Positions 1 to 8,400 of a stretch of DNA of 64,000 nucleotides are shown piece by piece. The position numbers were made by a program, and so were the translations under genes. The DNA comes from an uncultured Paracoccaceae bacterium. Lineage in GTDB: Bacteria; Pseudomonadota; Alphaproteobacteria; Rhodobacterales; Rhodobacteraceae. How positions within the stretch are numbered: position 1 is the first letter of the stretch; each line of letters opens with the position of its first letter. The notes under the pieces were generated by a model. The model was not told the origin of the DNA. It did not search any database and worked only from the letters and a program-made list of their open reading frames with translations. Location: contig CANNFU010000004.1 in assembly GCA_947503965.1 (NCBI GenBank), positions 186,001 through 250,000 of the forward strand, in the 5' to 3' direction.

Positions 1-90
1 GTCAATGATGGTCAGAACCACCCCTCTGACGGGGCAAAGGACCGGATCGCAGGCGTCTTGCGATTTTTCGCCAAGGAAACGCAGCCATGA
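1..90 (+). CDS. C-terminal end of a probable quaternary-amine ABC transporter permease (partial)
   Basis: The window opens inside a reading frame that runs without a stop for 29 codons and ends with TGA at 88-90. The tail is hydrophilic (…RFFAKETQP) and carries no diagnostic motif. Its TGA overlaps the ATG of the next gene in an ATGA arrangement, so the two are translationally coupled. In choXWV-type operons the gene directly before the ATPase is the membrane permease, which is the basis of the call. Identity rests on context only. Confidence 0.45.
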   Translation, partial: VNDGQNHPSDGAKDRIAGVLRFFAKETQP

Positions 91-1112
91 ATGCCGTCGA
101 GTTTGACAATGTCTCAATCGTGTTTGGGAACAAACCTAAAACCGCCCTGCCCCTGATGGATGACGGGCTGGAACGGCCGGAAATCCGCGAAAAGACCGGG
201 CAGATACTGGGTGTGCATAACTGCTCGCTGAACGTGGAAGTGGGCGAAATTCTCGTGCTGATGGGCCTCTCCGGGTCTGGCAAATCCACCCTTTTGCGCG
301 CCGTGAACGGGCTGAACCCCGTGATCCGGGGCGAGGTGCGGATTCATGATGGTAAATGGAGCTGCAGCGTCGGCAATAGCAGCGCAAACGACCTGCGGCG
401 GGTGCGGCGAGAATGCGTGTCGATGGTGTTCCAGCAATTCGGGCTTTTGCCTTGGCGGACCGTGCGCGACAATGTGGGGCTGGGCCTTGAACTGGCTGGT
501 CTGGACAAGCCCGCGCGGACAAAACGGGTCGATCAGGAGCTTGAGATGGTCGGCCTTGCCGACCGCGCCGACGCCTTGGTGGGCGAGCTTTCAGGTGGCA
601 TGCAACAACGCGTGGGCCTCGCCCGTGCCTTTGCAACCGACGCACCGATCCTACTGATGGACGAACCCTTTTCCGCGCTCGACCCGCTGATCCGTACGCG
701 ATTGCAGGACGAATTGCTTGACCTGCAAAAGCAACGGGACCGTACGATCATCTTCGTCAGCCACGACCTTGATGAAGCCTTCAAGATCGGCAACCGGATC
801 GCCATTATGGAGGGCGGGCGGATCGTGCAGGCGGGGACCCCGCGCGACATCTTCACCAATCCTGCGAATGAATACGTGGCGGATTTCGTGGCGCATATGA
901 ACCCGCTGGGGGTCCTGACGGCACGGGACGTGATGACCGAAGGCAGCGGCACCGGACCCGCCATCGACGTGGAAACACCTGTGCAGGACATCATGCATCA
1001 AATCGGTGGCGACGCGTTGCAGGTCACCGAAAACGGGCAGCCGGTGGGCCAGGTCACGCAAAGCTCACTTCTGGCAAGGCTGACCCCGCCCAACGTGAAT
1101 GAGGCGTCGTAA
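87..1112 (+). CDS. choV: Choline/glycine betaine ABC transporter ATP-binding protein (ChoV-like)
   Basis: This is the cytoplasmic ATPase that powers uptake of choline, betaine or a related quaternary amine. The protein has 341 residues. A Walker A (GLSGSGKST) lies near residue 65, a Q-loop (FQQFGLLPW) follows, and the signature LSGGMQQRVGLARA precedes Walker B (ILLMDEPFSALDP) and the H-loop (FVSHDLDEA). The segment VADFVAHMNPLGVLTARDVM after the ATPase core, together with a short CBS-like tail, is typical of the ProV/ChoV group. The ATG overlaps the stop of the preceding frame (ATGA). Family membership is firm; the exact substrate is inferred from ChoV-like features. Confidence 0.85.
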   Translation: MNAVEFDNVSIVFGNKPKTALPLMDDGLERPEIREKTGQILGVHNCSLNVEVGEILVLMGLSGSGKSTLLRAVNGLNPVIRGEVRIHDGKWSCSVGNSSANDLRRVRRECVSMVFQQFGLLPWRTVRDNVGLGLELAGLDKPARTKRVDQELEMVGLADRADALVGELSGGMQQRVGLARAFATDAPILLMDEPFSALDPLIRTRLQDELLDLQKQRDRTIIFVSHDLDEAFKIGNRIAIMEGGRIVQAGTPRDIFTNPANEYVADFVAHMNPLGVLTARDVMTEGSGTGPAIDVETPVQDIMHQIGGDALQVTENGQPVGQVTQSSLLARLTPPNVNEAS

Positions 1113-1309
1113 CGCGTTGGACTTTGTGTGGCCGCTGTGCGGGACAGAGCGGACCTGCACAGATGTGGTTTTTGCAGACGCAGCATTTTTTGCGGTCCAG
1201 CAATCATTTGTGTTGCGACATCATCTCGGTAACCGAAGCAGTCAATGCAATGGAGCAGGTTCGAGCCGATCGTCTTTTTGAACTTGGTTTTTTGCCTTCG
1301 CGCCGTTGT

Positions 1310-1978
1310 TCATGTCGCGGAAACGCCGAGTACAGCGGGGTGAAGCGTAAGGAGTCCCACCCAAGAGACGAGGCCTAACGCAATGCGCAATACAGCGCTT
1401 TTGTAAGACAACGGCATCTGAATAACCGGCGCTTTGGCAACAGCCTTGTCTAGCGCGGCCCAATTCTCGTGTCCTATCTCGCGCCGTTTGCGACGGTTGA
1501 TCAGCCTACGCCCCGCAATGGCAAAACTGCCCAATACGCCGAATAGAACCACATGCGCCAAGTCGCCGTTAGGCAGTAAATGCAGCCCCGCCCATAATGC
1601 CAGCGCTGACAAGAACGGGTGCTGCGTGATCCGGACGACACCGGGGCGTTTGGGATCAAAAGCACTGCTGTTTGCGCCACCAAAGGAAAACGGGTTCGGG
1701 CGTGCGACGCTGAAGGCAACGATCAGGCAAGCCCCCAGCATGCCGACTTTAACGACGTGCCTGTGCCAATCCATCTGGGGCCAAAGCTGCACATAAGGCG
1801 CCTATCCTGTTGACCAGATCAGCAAGAACAGCATGCATAAGGACAGCATTGAATAACCGACACTAAACCCGCGCATCCCAATTTTTGCTGTGATCCGCGA
1901 CTTTATGCCAAGTCGAATGGGGATCGAATGTGTCAGGAAAAACAACAGGAAAATCCCGGCAAAGTCACCCCAGGTCAT
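1310..1978 (-). pseudogene. nnrU: nnrU, interrupted by an in-frame amber codon
   Basis: NnrU is an integral membrane protein found with nitric oxide reductase genes and needed for normal nitrite/NO metabolism in Rhodobacter; its biochemical role is unsettled. Here translation from the ATG at 1978 gives a typical NnrU start (MTWGDF…FFLTHSIPIR), then meets TAG at 1804-1802. The same frame continues straight on with APYVQLWPQMDWH… and the typical RPNPFSFGG segment for about 160 more residues to 1310. There is no frameshift: one codon separates the two halves of a roughly 222-residue protein. The ATG overlaps the nnrS stop (ATGA). A GTG at 1792 could in principle restart translation. The TAG may be a true nonsense mutation, suppressed, or a sequencing error. 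Confidence 0.85.
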
Positions 1979-3150
1979 ACTGGTTTTGCACGCAATAGCG
2001 CGGGTCCATAGACTGCAACAAATCCGCCAAATGCGGCCATCCAGAAAAGACCAGAGACTGTTGTGAACTCCGGCACCCAACGTGCGGCCACAGAGCTAAA
2101 CAAGCAAAGATAGATCGCAATAGTGGCGCGATTTGCCTTCAATGCTTGACCGGTATGGCCAAGCGTGGCGCGTGTCATCACCGCCAGCGTCATTGCACCG
2201 ATTGCACCAGCCATCCAGATATGCTGGGCAGCGATCCGGTCCGCCCCTTTAAGGAGTACGTCCGCGCCTATCACAAACGCGCCAAGCGGGATAAATGCGT
2301 AAGCGACATGTAGAACCCAAACCAAAGGGTCGCGCAGGGTGTGGTGCCCTTGCCAGCGCATCAAGCGCACCGCGTGCAAGACGCCGAGGAGGACTAGCCC
2401 GACCCCTGTTCCCCGGTGCGCCGGCAGGACCACCCACATCGCCAAGACAATAATGCTTGCCAGCAGCGTCACCTTGTCGAATGTCTGCATCGGCGGCGCA
2501 GGGCGCGCAGGATTGTCCTGCTGGGCAAGCCAATTACGGGTGAATGATGGAATGATCCGGCCACCGATGACGCCAATCATCATGATTGCGGTCGCAAGGC
2601 CAAGGCGCAGTCCGTATCCTTGTGCGGCGTAACTGCCACCTGATGCGTCGATATGGAACAACAGGTTGGCCGCCGTGAACACCACCAATAGTGCGAGCAC
2701 AATCAGGGTGCGCCAATTCTTCCCTGCAATGATCTCTTGCAAGATCAGTCCGCCAAGCACGATCGGAAAGGCCAAATCAATACCCGCCACCAACCAGACA
2801 GGCAGAGTTATGGAAATGAGGATAACCACGCGCCCCACGCACCAAAGTGCAAAGAGAGCCGCCAACTTCCACCCAACCATGGGCAGCCGCCCAGTCCAAT
2901 TTGGCACTGCCGTCAGCAGAAAACCCGCCAGCACTGCGCCCAGATAACCAAACAGGAACTCATGCGCGTGCCACGACACAGGGTCAAAGCGGGTTGGCAG
3001 GTCTAACTTGCCGCTCAAAGCCAAAAGCCAGAGCAGCATCGCCAGGACAACCCACGCGGCCCCGAACAAAAAGAATGGTCGAAAGCCGAAGCTGAACAAG
3101 GCTGGTCCCTGCCATGCGCGCATTTGTTCTGCGGTTGTTGCCACTTTCAC
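1975..3150 (-). CDS. nnrS: NnrS family heme/copper membrane protein
   Basis: NnrS proteins are polytopic heme- and copper-containing membrane proteins made under denitrifying or NO-stress conditions and linked to protection from NO. This one has 391 residues and about twelve hydrophobic segments. Family hallmarks are visible: an N-terminal FSFGFRPFFLFGA, WHAHEFLFGYLGAVLAGFL with histidines, WTGR, GRIIPSFTRNW, and ATLGHTGQ near the C-terminus. The start is GTG at 3150, which overlaps the previous stop as GTGA; MKVATTAEQMRAWQG fits family N-termini. It is the penultimate gene of the norCBQD-orf-orf-nnrS-nnrU string and ends in an ATGA overlap with nnrU. Confidence 0.93.
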   Translation of the reverse strand: MKVATTAEQMRAWQGPALFSFGFRPFFLFGAAWVVLAMLLWLLALSGKLDLPTRFDPVSWHAHEFLFGYLGAVLAGFLLTAVPNWTGRLPMVGWKLAALFALWCVGRVVILISITLPVWLVAGIDLAFPIVLGGLILQEIIAGKNWRTLIVLALLVVFTAANLLFHIDASGGSYAAQGYGLRLGLATAIMMIGVIGGRIIPSFTRNWLAQQDNPARPAPPMQTFDKVTLLASIIVLAMWVVLPAHRGTGVGLVLLGVLHAVRLMRWQGHHTLRDPLVWVLHVAYAFIPLGAFVIGADVLLKGADRIAAQHIWMAGAIGAMTLAVMTRATLGHTGQALKANRATIAIYLCLFSSVAARWVPEFTTVSGLFWMAAFGGFVAVYGPALLRAKPV

Positions 3151-3386
3151 CTCTCTGGCGTGTCGTCAGCCATATCCATCAAATGCCTGATGTGGCGCGC
3201 GAAGTACCATGTCGCCGGTGCCCCGATGACGCAGCCAAGCCCGATGGACCACGCCGTTGTGGCAATGAGTCCGCCAATCCAACTTAGGATCAAGGACGCG
3301 AAAAACACGTTCACCGCTGCCGCACCCGCACCAAAGGGATAGAGCGCCAGCGTGATCTTGGATGTGGACCAGCCGGTTTGTATCAT
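3147..3386 (-). CDS. Small membrane protein of the nor operon (79 aa), function unknown
   Basis: A 79-residue protein with two hydrophobic stretches, one around residues 10-30 (ITLALYPFGAGAAAVNVFFA) and one around 35-60 (WIGGLIATTAWSIGLGCVIG), then a charged tail (RHIRHLMDMADDTPER). No cysteine or heme motif is present. It starts at ATG 3386, overlapping the stop of the upstream 62-residue gene (ATGA), and ends overlapping the nnrS GTG. This tight coupling to norD and nnrS makes it a real operon member rather than a chance frame. Small unnamed genes are known at this place in other nor clusters; whether it corresponds to NorF or NnrT cannot be decided here. Confidence 0.75.
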   Translation of the reverse strand: MIQTGWSTSKITLALYPFGAGAAAVNVFFASLILSWIGGLIATTAWSIGLGCVIGAPATWYFARHIRHLMDMADDTPER

Positions 3387-3571
3387 GACCGGGCGACCAG
3401 ACGTTGCACCACAACAAGGGCCGCGATCAGGGCGATACTGCCCAAGGCGAACCAGAACTCTGCTGTGGCGGATTGCGCTTGTGGAATCGGGCGGTCGAAA
3501 TCATCGGCAAAGCCGCTTGTCGCAATCAAACAAGTCAATCCAGCAAGGGGGGCAAGGTTGCGCATTTTCAT
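3383..3571 (-). CDS. Small exported or membrane-anchored protein of the nor operon (62 aa), function unknown
   Basis: A 62-residue product with an N-terminal signal-peptide-like segment (LAPLAGLTCLIATSGFA, likely cleaved after SGFA), a short polar stretch (DDFDRPIPQAQ), and a C-terminal transmembrane helix of about 20 residues (FALGSIALIAALVVV) ending in Arg. The chosen start is ATG 3571, with an AGGAG ribosome site a few bases upstream and an ATGA overlap with the norD stop. A second ATG six bases further in is possible. Its topology, a small periplasmic loop plus one helix, would suit an accessory subunit of a membrane oxidase, but that is speculation. No family recognised. Confidence 0.7.
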   Translation of the reverse strand: MKMRNLAPLAGLTCLIATSGFADDFDRPIPQAQSATAEFWFALGSIALIAALVVVQRLVARS

Positions 3572-5451
3572 GTCTCCTGTGTCAGTGTGCGGTAGATATC
3601 GGGCAAGGCCCGCGTCAGACGCTGCGCATCTGGCAGTAAGGTAAAACCGCCCCGCCCAAAAATGCGCGCAAACCAATCCTGCCCGTCTTCGTCAATGATG
3701 ATCCCATGCAGGCTAAGGCCCGCATTGCGCGCCTCACGCACGGCCATATGGCTGTCTTCGATGCCATGTTGACCCTCATAATGGTCCAGATCGTTGGGCT
3801 TGCCATCGGTCAGCACCATCAGCAATTTGCGCGCGCTGGGTTCATCGGCCAGTTGCGCGCTGACATGGCGGATCGCAGCACCGAGGCGGGTGTAGTGGCC
3901 GGGTTTGAGTGCACCAATGTTGGCTGTAATGACCGACGACATCGGATCATCGAAAGTCTTGCAGCGGGTCAGAAACACCCGGTCACGGCGCAGGGATGAA
4001 AACCCCCAGATGCCTAACCGATCACCTGCCGCGTCGATCCCTGTGGCAAGTGCTGCGACCGCGTGCCGTGCCACTTCAATGACGCTGGTGTCGCCAATCG
4101 CCGCTTCGGTCGAGCGTGAATTGTCGATCAGAAGGGCCACGGACAAATCGCGCTCAATCTGTCGCGCTGATTGCCATATGCGGTCAGAGCCGCGCCCGGT
4201 GGCTTGCAAATCGGTCTGCGCGGTGAGGAGCGCATCAAGATCGAGTTCTGATCCTTCCACCTGACGTGGCTGGAGGATGCGGCGCGGGCGCAGCACTTCG
4301 AACTGGCGGCGGATGGCGCGGATGTGGCGGGGGTCCGGTGTGAACGATGCACCGTGGGGCTGGGCAGGTGCGTCCAGCACGCGGCAGTGGTCGGGCATGT
4401 AACTTCGCGACCGGTGGTTCCATTCGGGATAGGTATGGATGCCCGACAGCGCCTCGTGATCCGCATCGGCAGGGGATAGATCAAGGTGCAGGCGCAGCCG
4501 TGTCGCGGCTTTGCGGTCCTGCTTGGACAAGGTGATCTGGTCTTGGTCGTCAGCCGCTTTTTTGGCGTTTTCTTCGTCATCATCGTCAACGCTGCGGTTG
4601 ATGTTGAGCGATTCAACCCAAGACAGGATCGATTCAAAACGGTGGATGATAAGACTGTCTTTGCGATTGTGCTGATCCTGATCTTTGCGCGCACCCAACT
4701 TGCGGCTTGTATGTGCCAATGTCGGCGGGGCGGCGGCGGGATCGGCTGCGTCCTGTGCGGCGGTACCACCGAAGCCCGGTGCGCCGAACCGCAACCAAAT
4801 CGGGACCGGTTCACATGGCATATAGCCGCGCGGCGCAGCAGCGGCAGAAGGCGCGATTGGCCTCCCGCTCAGATGATCACAGACAGCATCTTCTACCGTG
4901 GCTTCCAGTGCAGGACGCATGACTTTGGGACGACCCTCTGCACAAAGCGCTGCCATCCGGCGGTAGGCATCACGCAGTCCCGGGCAAGCGCCATATGCAG
5001 CATCCGCTGCATCCGCATTCAGGCGGATTTGCTGAAAGTCAAACGCAACGTCATCGTCTGGGAAACCGACGTCGACCGCCCCCCCGATCGCCGCCAAAGC
5101 CGTCAGCCAAAAATAGGCTGCGCGGTTTAAATCAGCATCGGGAAAAGCTGCTATAACAGGCGGCAGGTTTAACCGCTCCCCGTCAAAGCTGGCGATCCAT
5201 TCGCGGTCACGGTCAGCGGCGATGTTGCGACGCAGAGACCGGCGATGGCGCATCACGGTGGCAGGTGCCTCGCCCAATTCAACGCCCGGTGCGCCTCCCA
5301 AGGCGCGGAACACAACGGCAAGGCTGGGGCGGACGGACGCCAACGCGACCATCGCGTCGGGAAAGATTTCATCTGCCCCGATCCCGCTGGCCATCTCATG
5401 CCAGAGATTGCCAACTGTCTCTTCCGGTTCCATGAGGTCGAGAAGCCGCAT
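3568..5451 (-). CDS. norD: Nitric oxide reductase activation protein NorD
   Basis: NorD is a cytoplasmic von Willebrand factor A protein that works with the AAA ATPase NorQ to activate the NorCB complex, probably in insertion of the non-heme iron. The protein has 627 residues. The C-terminal VWA domain (about residues 430-620) shows a MIDAS motif (LLIDNSRST, D-x-S-x-S), a conserved Thr region (GHYTRLGAAIRHVS) and the LTDGKPND motif. The N-terminal part begins with MEPEETVG, as in NorD proteins, and the middle is charged and low in complexity (DDDDEENAKKA). It starts 5 bases after norQ and overlaps the next small gene by ATGA. Confidence 0.93.
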   Translation of the reverse strand: MRLLDLMEPEETVGNLWHEMASGIGADEIFPDAMVALASVRPSLAVVFRALGGAPGVELGEAPATVMRHRRSLRRNIAADRDREWIASFDGERLNLPPVIAAFPDADLNRAAYFWLTALAAIGGAVDVGFPDDDVAFDFQQIRLNADAADAAYGACPGLRDAYRRMAALCAEGRPKVMRPALEATVEDAVCDHLSGRPIAPSAAAAPRGYMPCEPVPIWLRFGAPGFGGTAAQDAADPAAAPPTLAHTSRKLGARKDQDQHNRKDSLIIHRFESILSWVESLNINRSVDDDDEENAKKAADDQDQITLSKQDRKAATRLRLHLDLSPADADHEALSGIHTYPEWNHRSRSYMPDHCRVLDAPAQPHGASFTPDPRHIRAIRRQFEVLRPRRILQPRQVEGSELDLDALLTAQTDLQATGRGSDRIWQSARQIERDLSVALLIDNSRSTEAAIGDTSVIEVARHAVAALATGIDAAGDRLGIWGFSSLRRDRVFLTRCKTFDDPMSSVITANIGALKPGHYTRLGAAIRHVSAQLADEPSARKLLMVLTDGKPNDLDHYEGQHGIEDSHMAVREARNAGLSLHGIIIDEDGQDWFARIFGRGGFTLLPDAQRLTRALPDIYRTLTQET

Positions 5452-5456
5452 GATAC

Positions 5457-6251
5457 CTATCCGTAGACTGTCGTGACCAGATCGCGCAGCGATTGCTGCA
5501 CATCGGGCTCATCACTCAGCGGTTCGATCACGGCGGCCGCAAGCGCTGCATCCACACCCATGCCGCCTGCCATCAATGTGGCCGCGTAGATCAACAGGCG
5601 AGTCGAGACGCCTTCTTCGAGATCCATGCCAGACAGGTTACGGATATGGCCTGCCAAGCGCACCAATGGGGCAACGCGCCCGGCCTCTAACCCGCTTTCA
5701 CGGGAAACGACGGCGATTTCGGTTTCGGCAGCGGGGAAGTCGAAAGAGATCGACAGGAACCGCTGCCGGGTGGACGGTTTCAGCCGCTTCAGCACGTTTT
5801 GATAGCCGGGGTTATAGCTGGCCACGAGCATAAAGCCCTTGGGCGCCACCAGCTCCTCGCCTGTGCGGTCGATCATCAGCGTGCGCCGCGTGTCGGTCAG
5901 CGGATGCAGAACAACGGTGACGTCTTTACGCGCCTCAACCACCTCATCCAGATAGCAAATTCCGCCTTCGCGTACCGCGCGTGTCAGGGGGCCATCGACC
6001 CAGACAGTCTCGCCCCCTTTCAACAGATACCGTCCGATCAGGTCGGCTGCAGACAGGTCATCATGGCAGGCCACAGTATAAAGCGATTTGCGCAATTTCG
6101 CAGCCACGTGTTCAACGAAACGGGTTTTACCGCAGCCGGTCGGCCCTTTCAAAAGAAGGGGCAAACCATTGTCATGTGCCGTTTCGAACAGGTCGCATTC
6201 GCAGCCTGTTGCCTGATAGAATGGCACGGTGGGGTTTGTGATCATGTTCAT
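5457..6251 (-). CDS. norQ: Nitric oxide reductase maturation ATPase NorQ (MoxR/CbbQ type)
   Basis: A 264-residue AAA+ ATPase of the MoxR/CbbQ/NorQ class, the partner of NorD in activating nitric oxide reductase. Walker A (GPTGCGKT) lies near residue 37, Walker B (ICYLDEV) near residue 98, and the sensor-1 region (MLVASYNPGYQN) with the arginine-finger region (LKPSTRQRFLSI) follows, as in the family. The N-terminus (PFYQATGCECDLFETA) is also typical. The gene lies 3 bases after norB and 5 bases before norD, so the four genes form a compact transcription unit starting at norC. Confidence 0.95.
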   Translation of the reverse strand: MNMITNPTVPFYQATGCECDLFETAHDNGLPLLLKGPTGCGKTRFVEHVAAKLRKSLYTVACHDDLSAADLIGRYLLKGGETVWVDGPLTRAVREGGICYLDEVVEARKDVTVVLHPLTDTRRTLMIDRTGEELVAPKGFMLVASYNPGYQNVLKRLKPSTRQRFLSISFDFPAAETEIAVVSRESGLEAGRVAPLVRLAGHIRNLSGMDLEEGVSTRLLIYAATLMAGGMGVDAALAAAVIEPLSDEPDVQQSLRDLVTTVYG

Positions 6252-6254
6252 CGC

Positions 6255-7604
6255 CTATTCCCCCGGGACTTGCGCGGCTGGGCCGGGCGCGATGATCTCG
6301 TCCTTGCGCACGACCAACATCGCATAGATGAACAAGAGCGCACCAAGCACGACCGCAACGCCCGCGCCAAAGCGCATCAGGTAGAAGATCGCCAGATCAT
6401 CCTGCACCTGCATGTAGTAGTCCCCCAGAACCCGCTGCATGTGAGTCTGAATGGTCCCTGCAAAGGTCAGCACAAAGGTCATGAACGCCATGCCACCAGT
6501 CATTAGCCAGAAGGACGCCATGTTCAGCACTTGGTTATATGGCGCACGTTCGCGCAGTAACGGCATGGCATAGGTAAAGATCGCCAAGTTCAGCGCGACA
6601 TAGGCCCCGTAGAAGGCAAGGTGCCCGTGGGCGGCGGTGATCTGGGTTCCGTGACTGTAGAAGTTCACACCGTGCAAGGTGTGCAGGAACCCCCAGACGC
6701 CCGCGCCAAAGAAGGCGACGGTGCTGGACCCCAACGACCACAGCAGCGCGGCCTTGTTGGGGTGGTTCTTGCGCCCTTTCCAGACCATGACAAAGGCAAA
6801 GGACATCATCAGGAAGAACGGGATCACCTCGAATGTTGAGAATATCGACCCGACCCACTGCCAATAGCCCGGCAAACCGATCCAGTAGAAATGGTGACCC
6901 GTGCCAAGGATGCCGCTGAACAGGGCGGTGGCGACGATGATGTAAAGCCACTTTTCAACGACTTCGCGGTCCACCCCTGTTAGCTTCAAGAGCAAGAAAG
7001 CAAGGATCGCGGCCATCACCAATTCCCAGGTAGCCTCAACCCAGAGGTGGACGACGAACCACCAGTACATCTTATCAAGGCTCAGGTTATCAGGGTTGAT
7101 AAAGGCGAAGACCCACAACAGTGACAACAGCCACAGGCCCATCAACAAGACATTGGTAATGGCGGTTTTCTTGCCCGCCAGAACGGTCATTGAGATGTTG
7201 AGAAGAAAGATCAACGCGGCAATAAGGATGCCGAATTTGACCCAGAGCGGTTGTTCCAAAAACTCTCGCCCGCCGTGGATGCCGACTAGATAGGATCCGA
7301 CTGCGCCCAAGGTGCCCACCAGCAGGATGATCAGCTGAATATAAGCCAGTTTGGTCGACCATATCTCACGCTCGGATTCCTCGGGGATGAGGAAATAGGC
7401 CGCGCCGAAGAAGCCAAGCAGAAGCCAGACAATCAGCGCGTTAGTGTGGATCATCCGGATCACGTTGAACGGCAGGATTTCGGATAAGAAATTGGGCGAG
7501 ACGTAAATCCACCCGGCCAAAAGCCCGCCCAGTACCTGAACACCGAACAGCGCCATCGCTGCAAGGAAGTACCAGTAGGCTACTCTTTGTGATTGATATT
7601 TCAT
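6255..7604 (-). CDS. norB: Nitric oxide reductase large subunit NorB
   Basis: NorB is the catalytic heme b/heme b3-FeB subunit of the cytochrome c-dependent nitric oxide reductase in the cytoplasmic membrane; it reduces two NO to N2O. The 449-residue protein has about twelve membrane helices. Metal-ligand regions are visible: RMIHTNALIVWLLLGF, HLWVEATWELVMAA with the conserved Glu, GTGHHFYWIG with the His pair, and the C-terminal AAHGHLAFYG. ATG at 7604 is chosen over a GTG nine bases upstream because AAGGAG lies 8 bases before it and NorB proteins start MKYQSQ. norC ends 12 bases upstream. Confidence 0.97.
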   Translation of the reverse strand: MKYQSQRVAYWYFLAAMALFGVQVLGGLLAGWIYVSPNFLSEILPFNVIRMIHTNALIVWLLLGFFGAAYFLIPEESEREIWSTKLAYIQLIILLVGTLGAVGSYLVGIHGGREFLEQPLWVKFGILIAALIFLLNISMTVLAGKKTAITNVLLMGLWLLSLLWVFAFINPDNLSLDKMYWWFVVHLWVEATWELVMAAILAFLLLKLTGVDREVVEKWLYIIVATALFSGILGTGHHFYWIGLPGYWQWVGSIFSTFEVIPFFLMMSFAFVMVWKGRKNHPNKAALLWSLGSSTVAFFGAGVWGFLHTLHGVNFYSHGTQITAAHGHLAFYGAYVALNLAIFTYAMPLLRERAPYNQVLNMASFWLMTGGMAFMTFVLTFAGTIQTHMQRVLGDYYMQVQDDLAIFYLMRFGAGVAVVLGALLFIYAMLVVRKDEIIAPGPAAQVPGE

Positions 7605-7616
7605 GGGTTCCACTCC

Positions 7617-8069
7617 TTATCCCGCATCATTGGGCGGCCAGCCCTGCGTGTCTGTTTGATCGGCCCAACGCAGAAACTCGGCCAGACCACGAACGTCGTC
7701 GTCCGTCATGTCATAGGCGGGCATCTGGCGGCGGCCTTCGATGCCGCTGGGTTGGCTGTCGATCCAGCCGCGCAACATCTCAAAAGCGTCCTCGGGGCTG
7801 TCTTCGACACCCCAGCGGGTCATCACATTGCCAAGCTCGGGTGCGAAATACGCGCCTTCGCCATGCAGCGTGTGGCAGTTAATGCAGGAATGCTCTTCCC
7901 AGACATGCTTGCCATGGACAACCGCGTCGGACAGCGCCATGCCTGCGGTGGATGTCTGCACGACATAACGGTGTGAATGGACGGTCATCCCCACGAAGAT
8001 CACGACAAAGAAAACCGAGCCCCCGTAGAAGATATTGCGCGCCCGTGATTTGGTGAGGAATTCAGCCAT
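7617..8069 (-). CDS. norC: Nitric oxide reductase cytochrome c subunit NorC
   Basis: A 150-residue membrane-anchored monoheme cytochrome c that passes electrons from periplasmic donors to NorB. One transmembrane helix (FYGGSVFFVVIFVGM) lies near residues 14-29. The heme-binding CINCH lies near residue 60, in the family context HVWEEHSCINCHTLHGEGAYFAPEL. A distal Met ligand is likely in RRQMPAYDMTD. ATG 8069 is preceded by AAGGAG at good spacing. It is the first gene of the nor operon; a TTG-N8-CAA box lies about 60 bases upstream at 8129-8142. Confidence 0.96.
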   Translation of the reverse strand: MAEFLTKSRARNIFYGGSVFFVVIFVGMTVHSHRYVVQTSTAGMALSDAVVHGKHVWEEHSCINCHTLHGEGAYFAPELGNVMTRWGVEDSPEDAFEMLRGWIDSQPSGIEGRRQMPAYDMTDDDVRGLAEFLRWADQTDTQGWPPNDAG

Positions 8070-8128
8070 GCTGCGGTCTCCTTGAATGCGGGATGACCGA
8101 TTTCTAGTGCGGACGACTGCAAGGGAAT

Positions 8129-8142
8129 TTGTGCTAGCGCAA
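8129..8142. promoter_or_regulatory. Fnr/NnrR-type binding site upstream of norC
   Basis: The 14-base element TTGTGCTAGCGCAA fits the TTG-N8-CAA layout of Crp/Fnr-family (FNR, DNR, NnrR) sites and is a near-palindrome (TTG-GC-TA-GC-CAA). It lies about 60 bases before the norC ATG and about 50 bases before the divergent DUF1858 gene. The bases that follow it (CGTTC) are the same as after the box upstream of the pseudoazurin gene, and the regulator gene itself is 1 kb away. Binding by that regulator is inferred. Confidence 0.7.
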
Positions 8143-8190
8143 CGTTCTGCGCGTTTGCATCTCTAAGGTGGGACATGAAAGGAGGCCGCG

Positions 8191-8400
8191 ATGCGTGCCC
8201 CGGACATCCGCGATCCTGATCTCCCCCTGGCCGATCTCATGACGCATTGGCCGCAGACGATCCCTGTTTTTTTGCGCCATAAGATGCTTTGCGTTGGATG
8301 TATGGTCAGCCCATGCCACACGATCATCGACGCTTGTATGGAGTATCGTCTGGACCAAGATGCCTTCATGGCAGAGCTGATTGCCGCTGTTGCGGTCTAG
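8191..8400 (+). CDS. DUF1858 domain protein (HCP-associated redox disulfide type)
   Basis: A 69-residue protein with the DUF1858 layout: start of an acidic helix (DLPLADLMTHWPQTIPVFLRH) followed by the cysteine cluster LCVGCMVSPCHT, then a short helix (MEYRLDQDAFMAELI). The domain is often found with hybrid cluster protein or denitrification genes and is thought to act in redox chemistry or metal handling; its true role is not known. AGGAGG sits five bases before the ATG. It diverges from norC, shares the intergenic Fnr-type box, and its stop overlaps the stop of the convergent regulator gene by 4 bases. Confidence 0.85.
   Translation: MRAPDIRDPDLPLADLMTHWPQTIPVFLRHKMLCVGCMVSPCHTIIDACMEYRLDQDAFMAELIAAVAV

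Noticed and set aside
1310..1792. Calling the 160-codon GTG frame a separate gene
   Set aside because: It is in the same frame as, and continuous with, the upstream NnrU N-terminus; together they make one full-length NnrU broken by a TAG.
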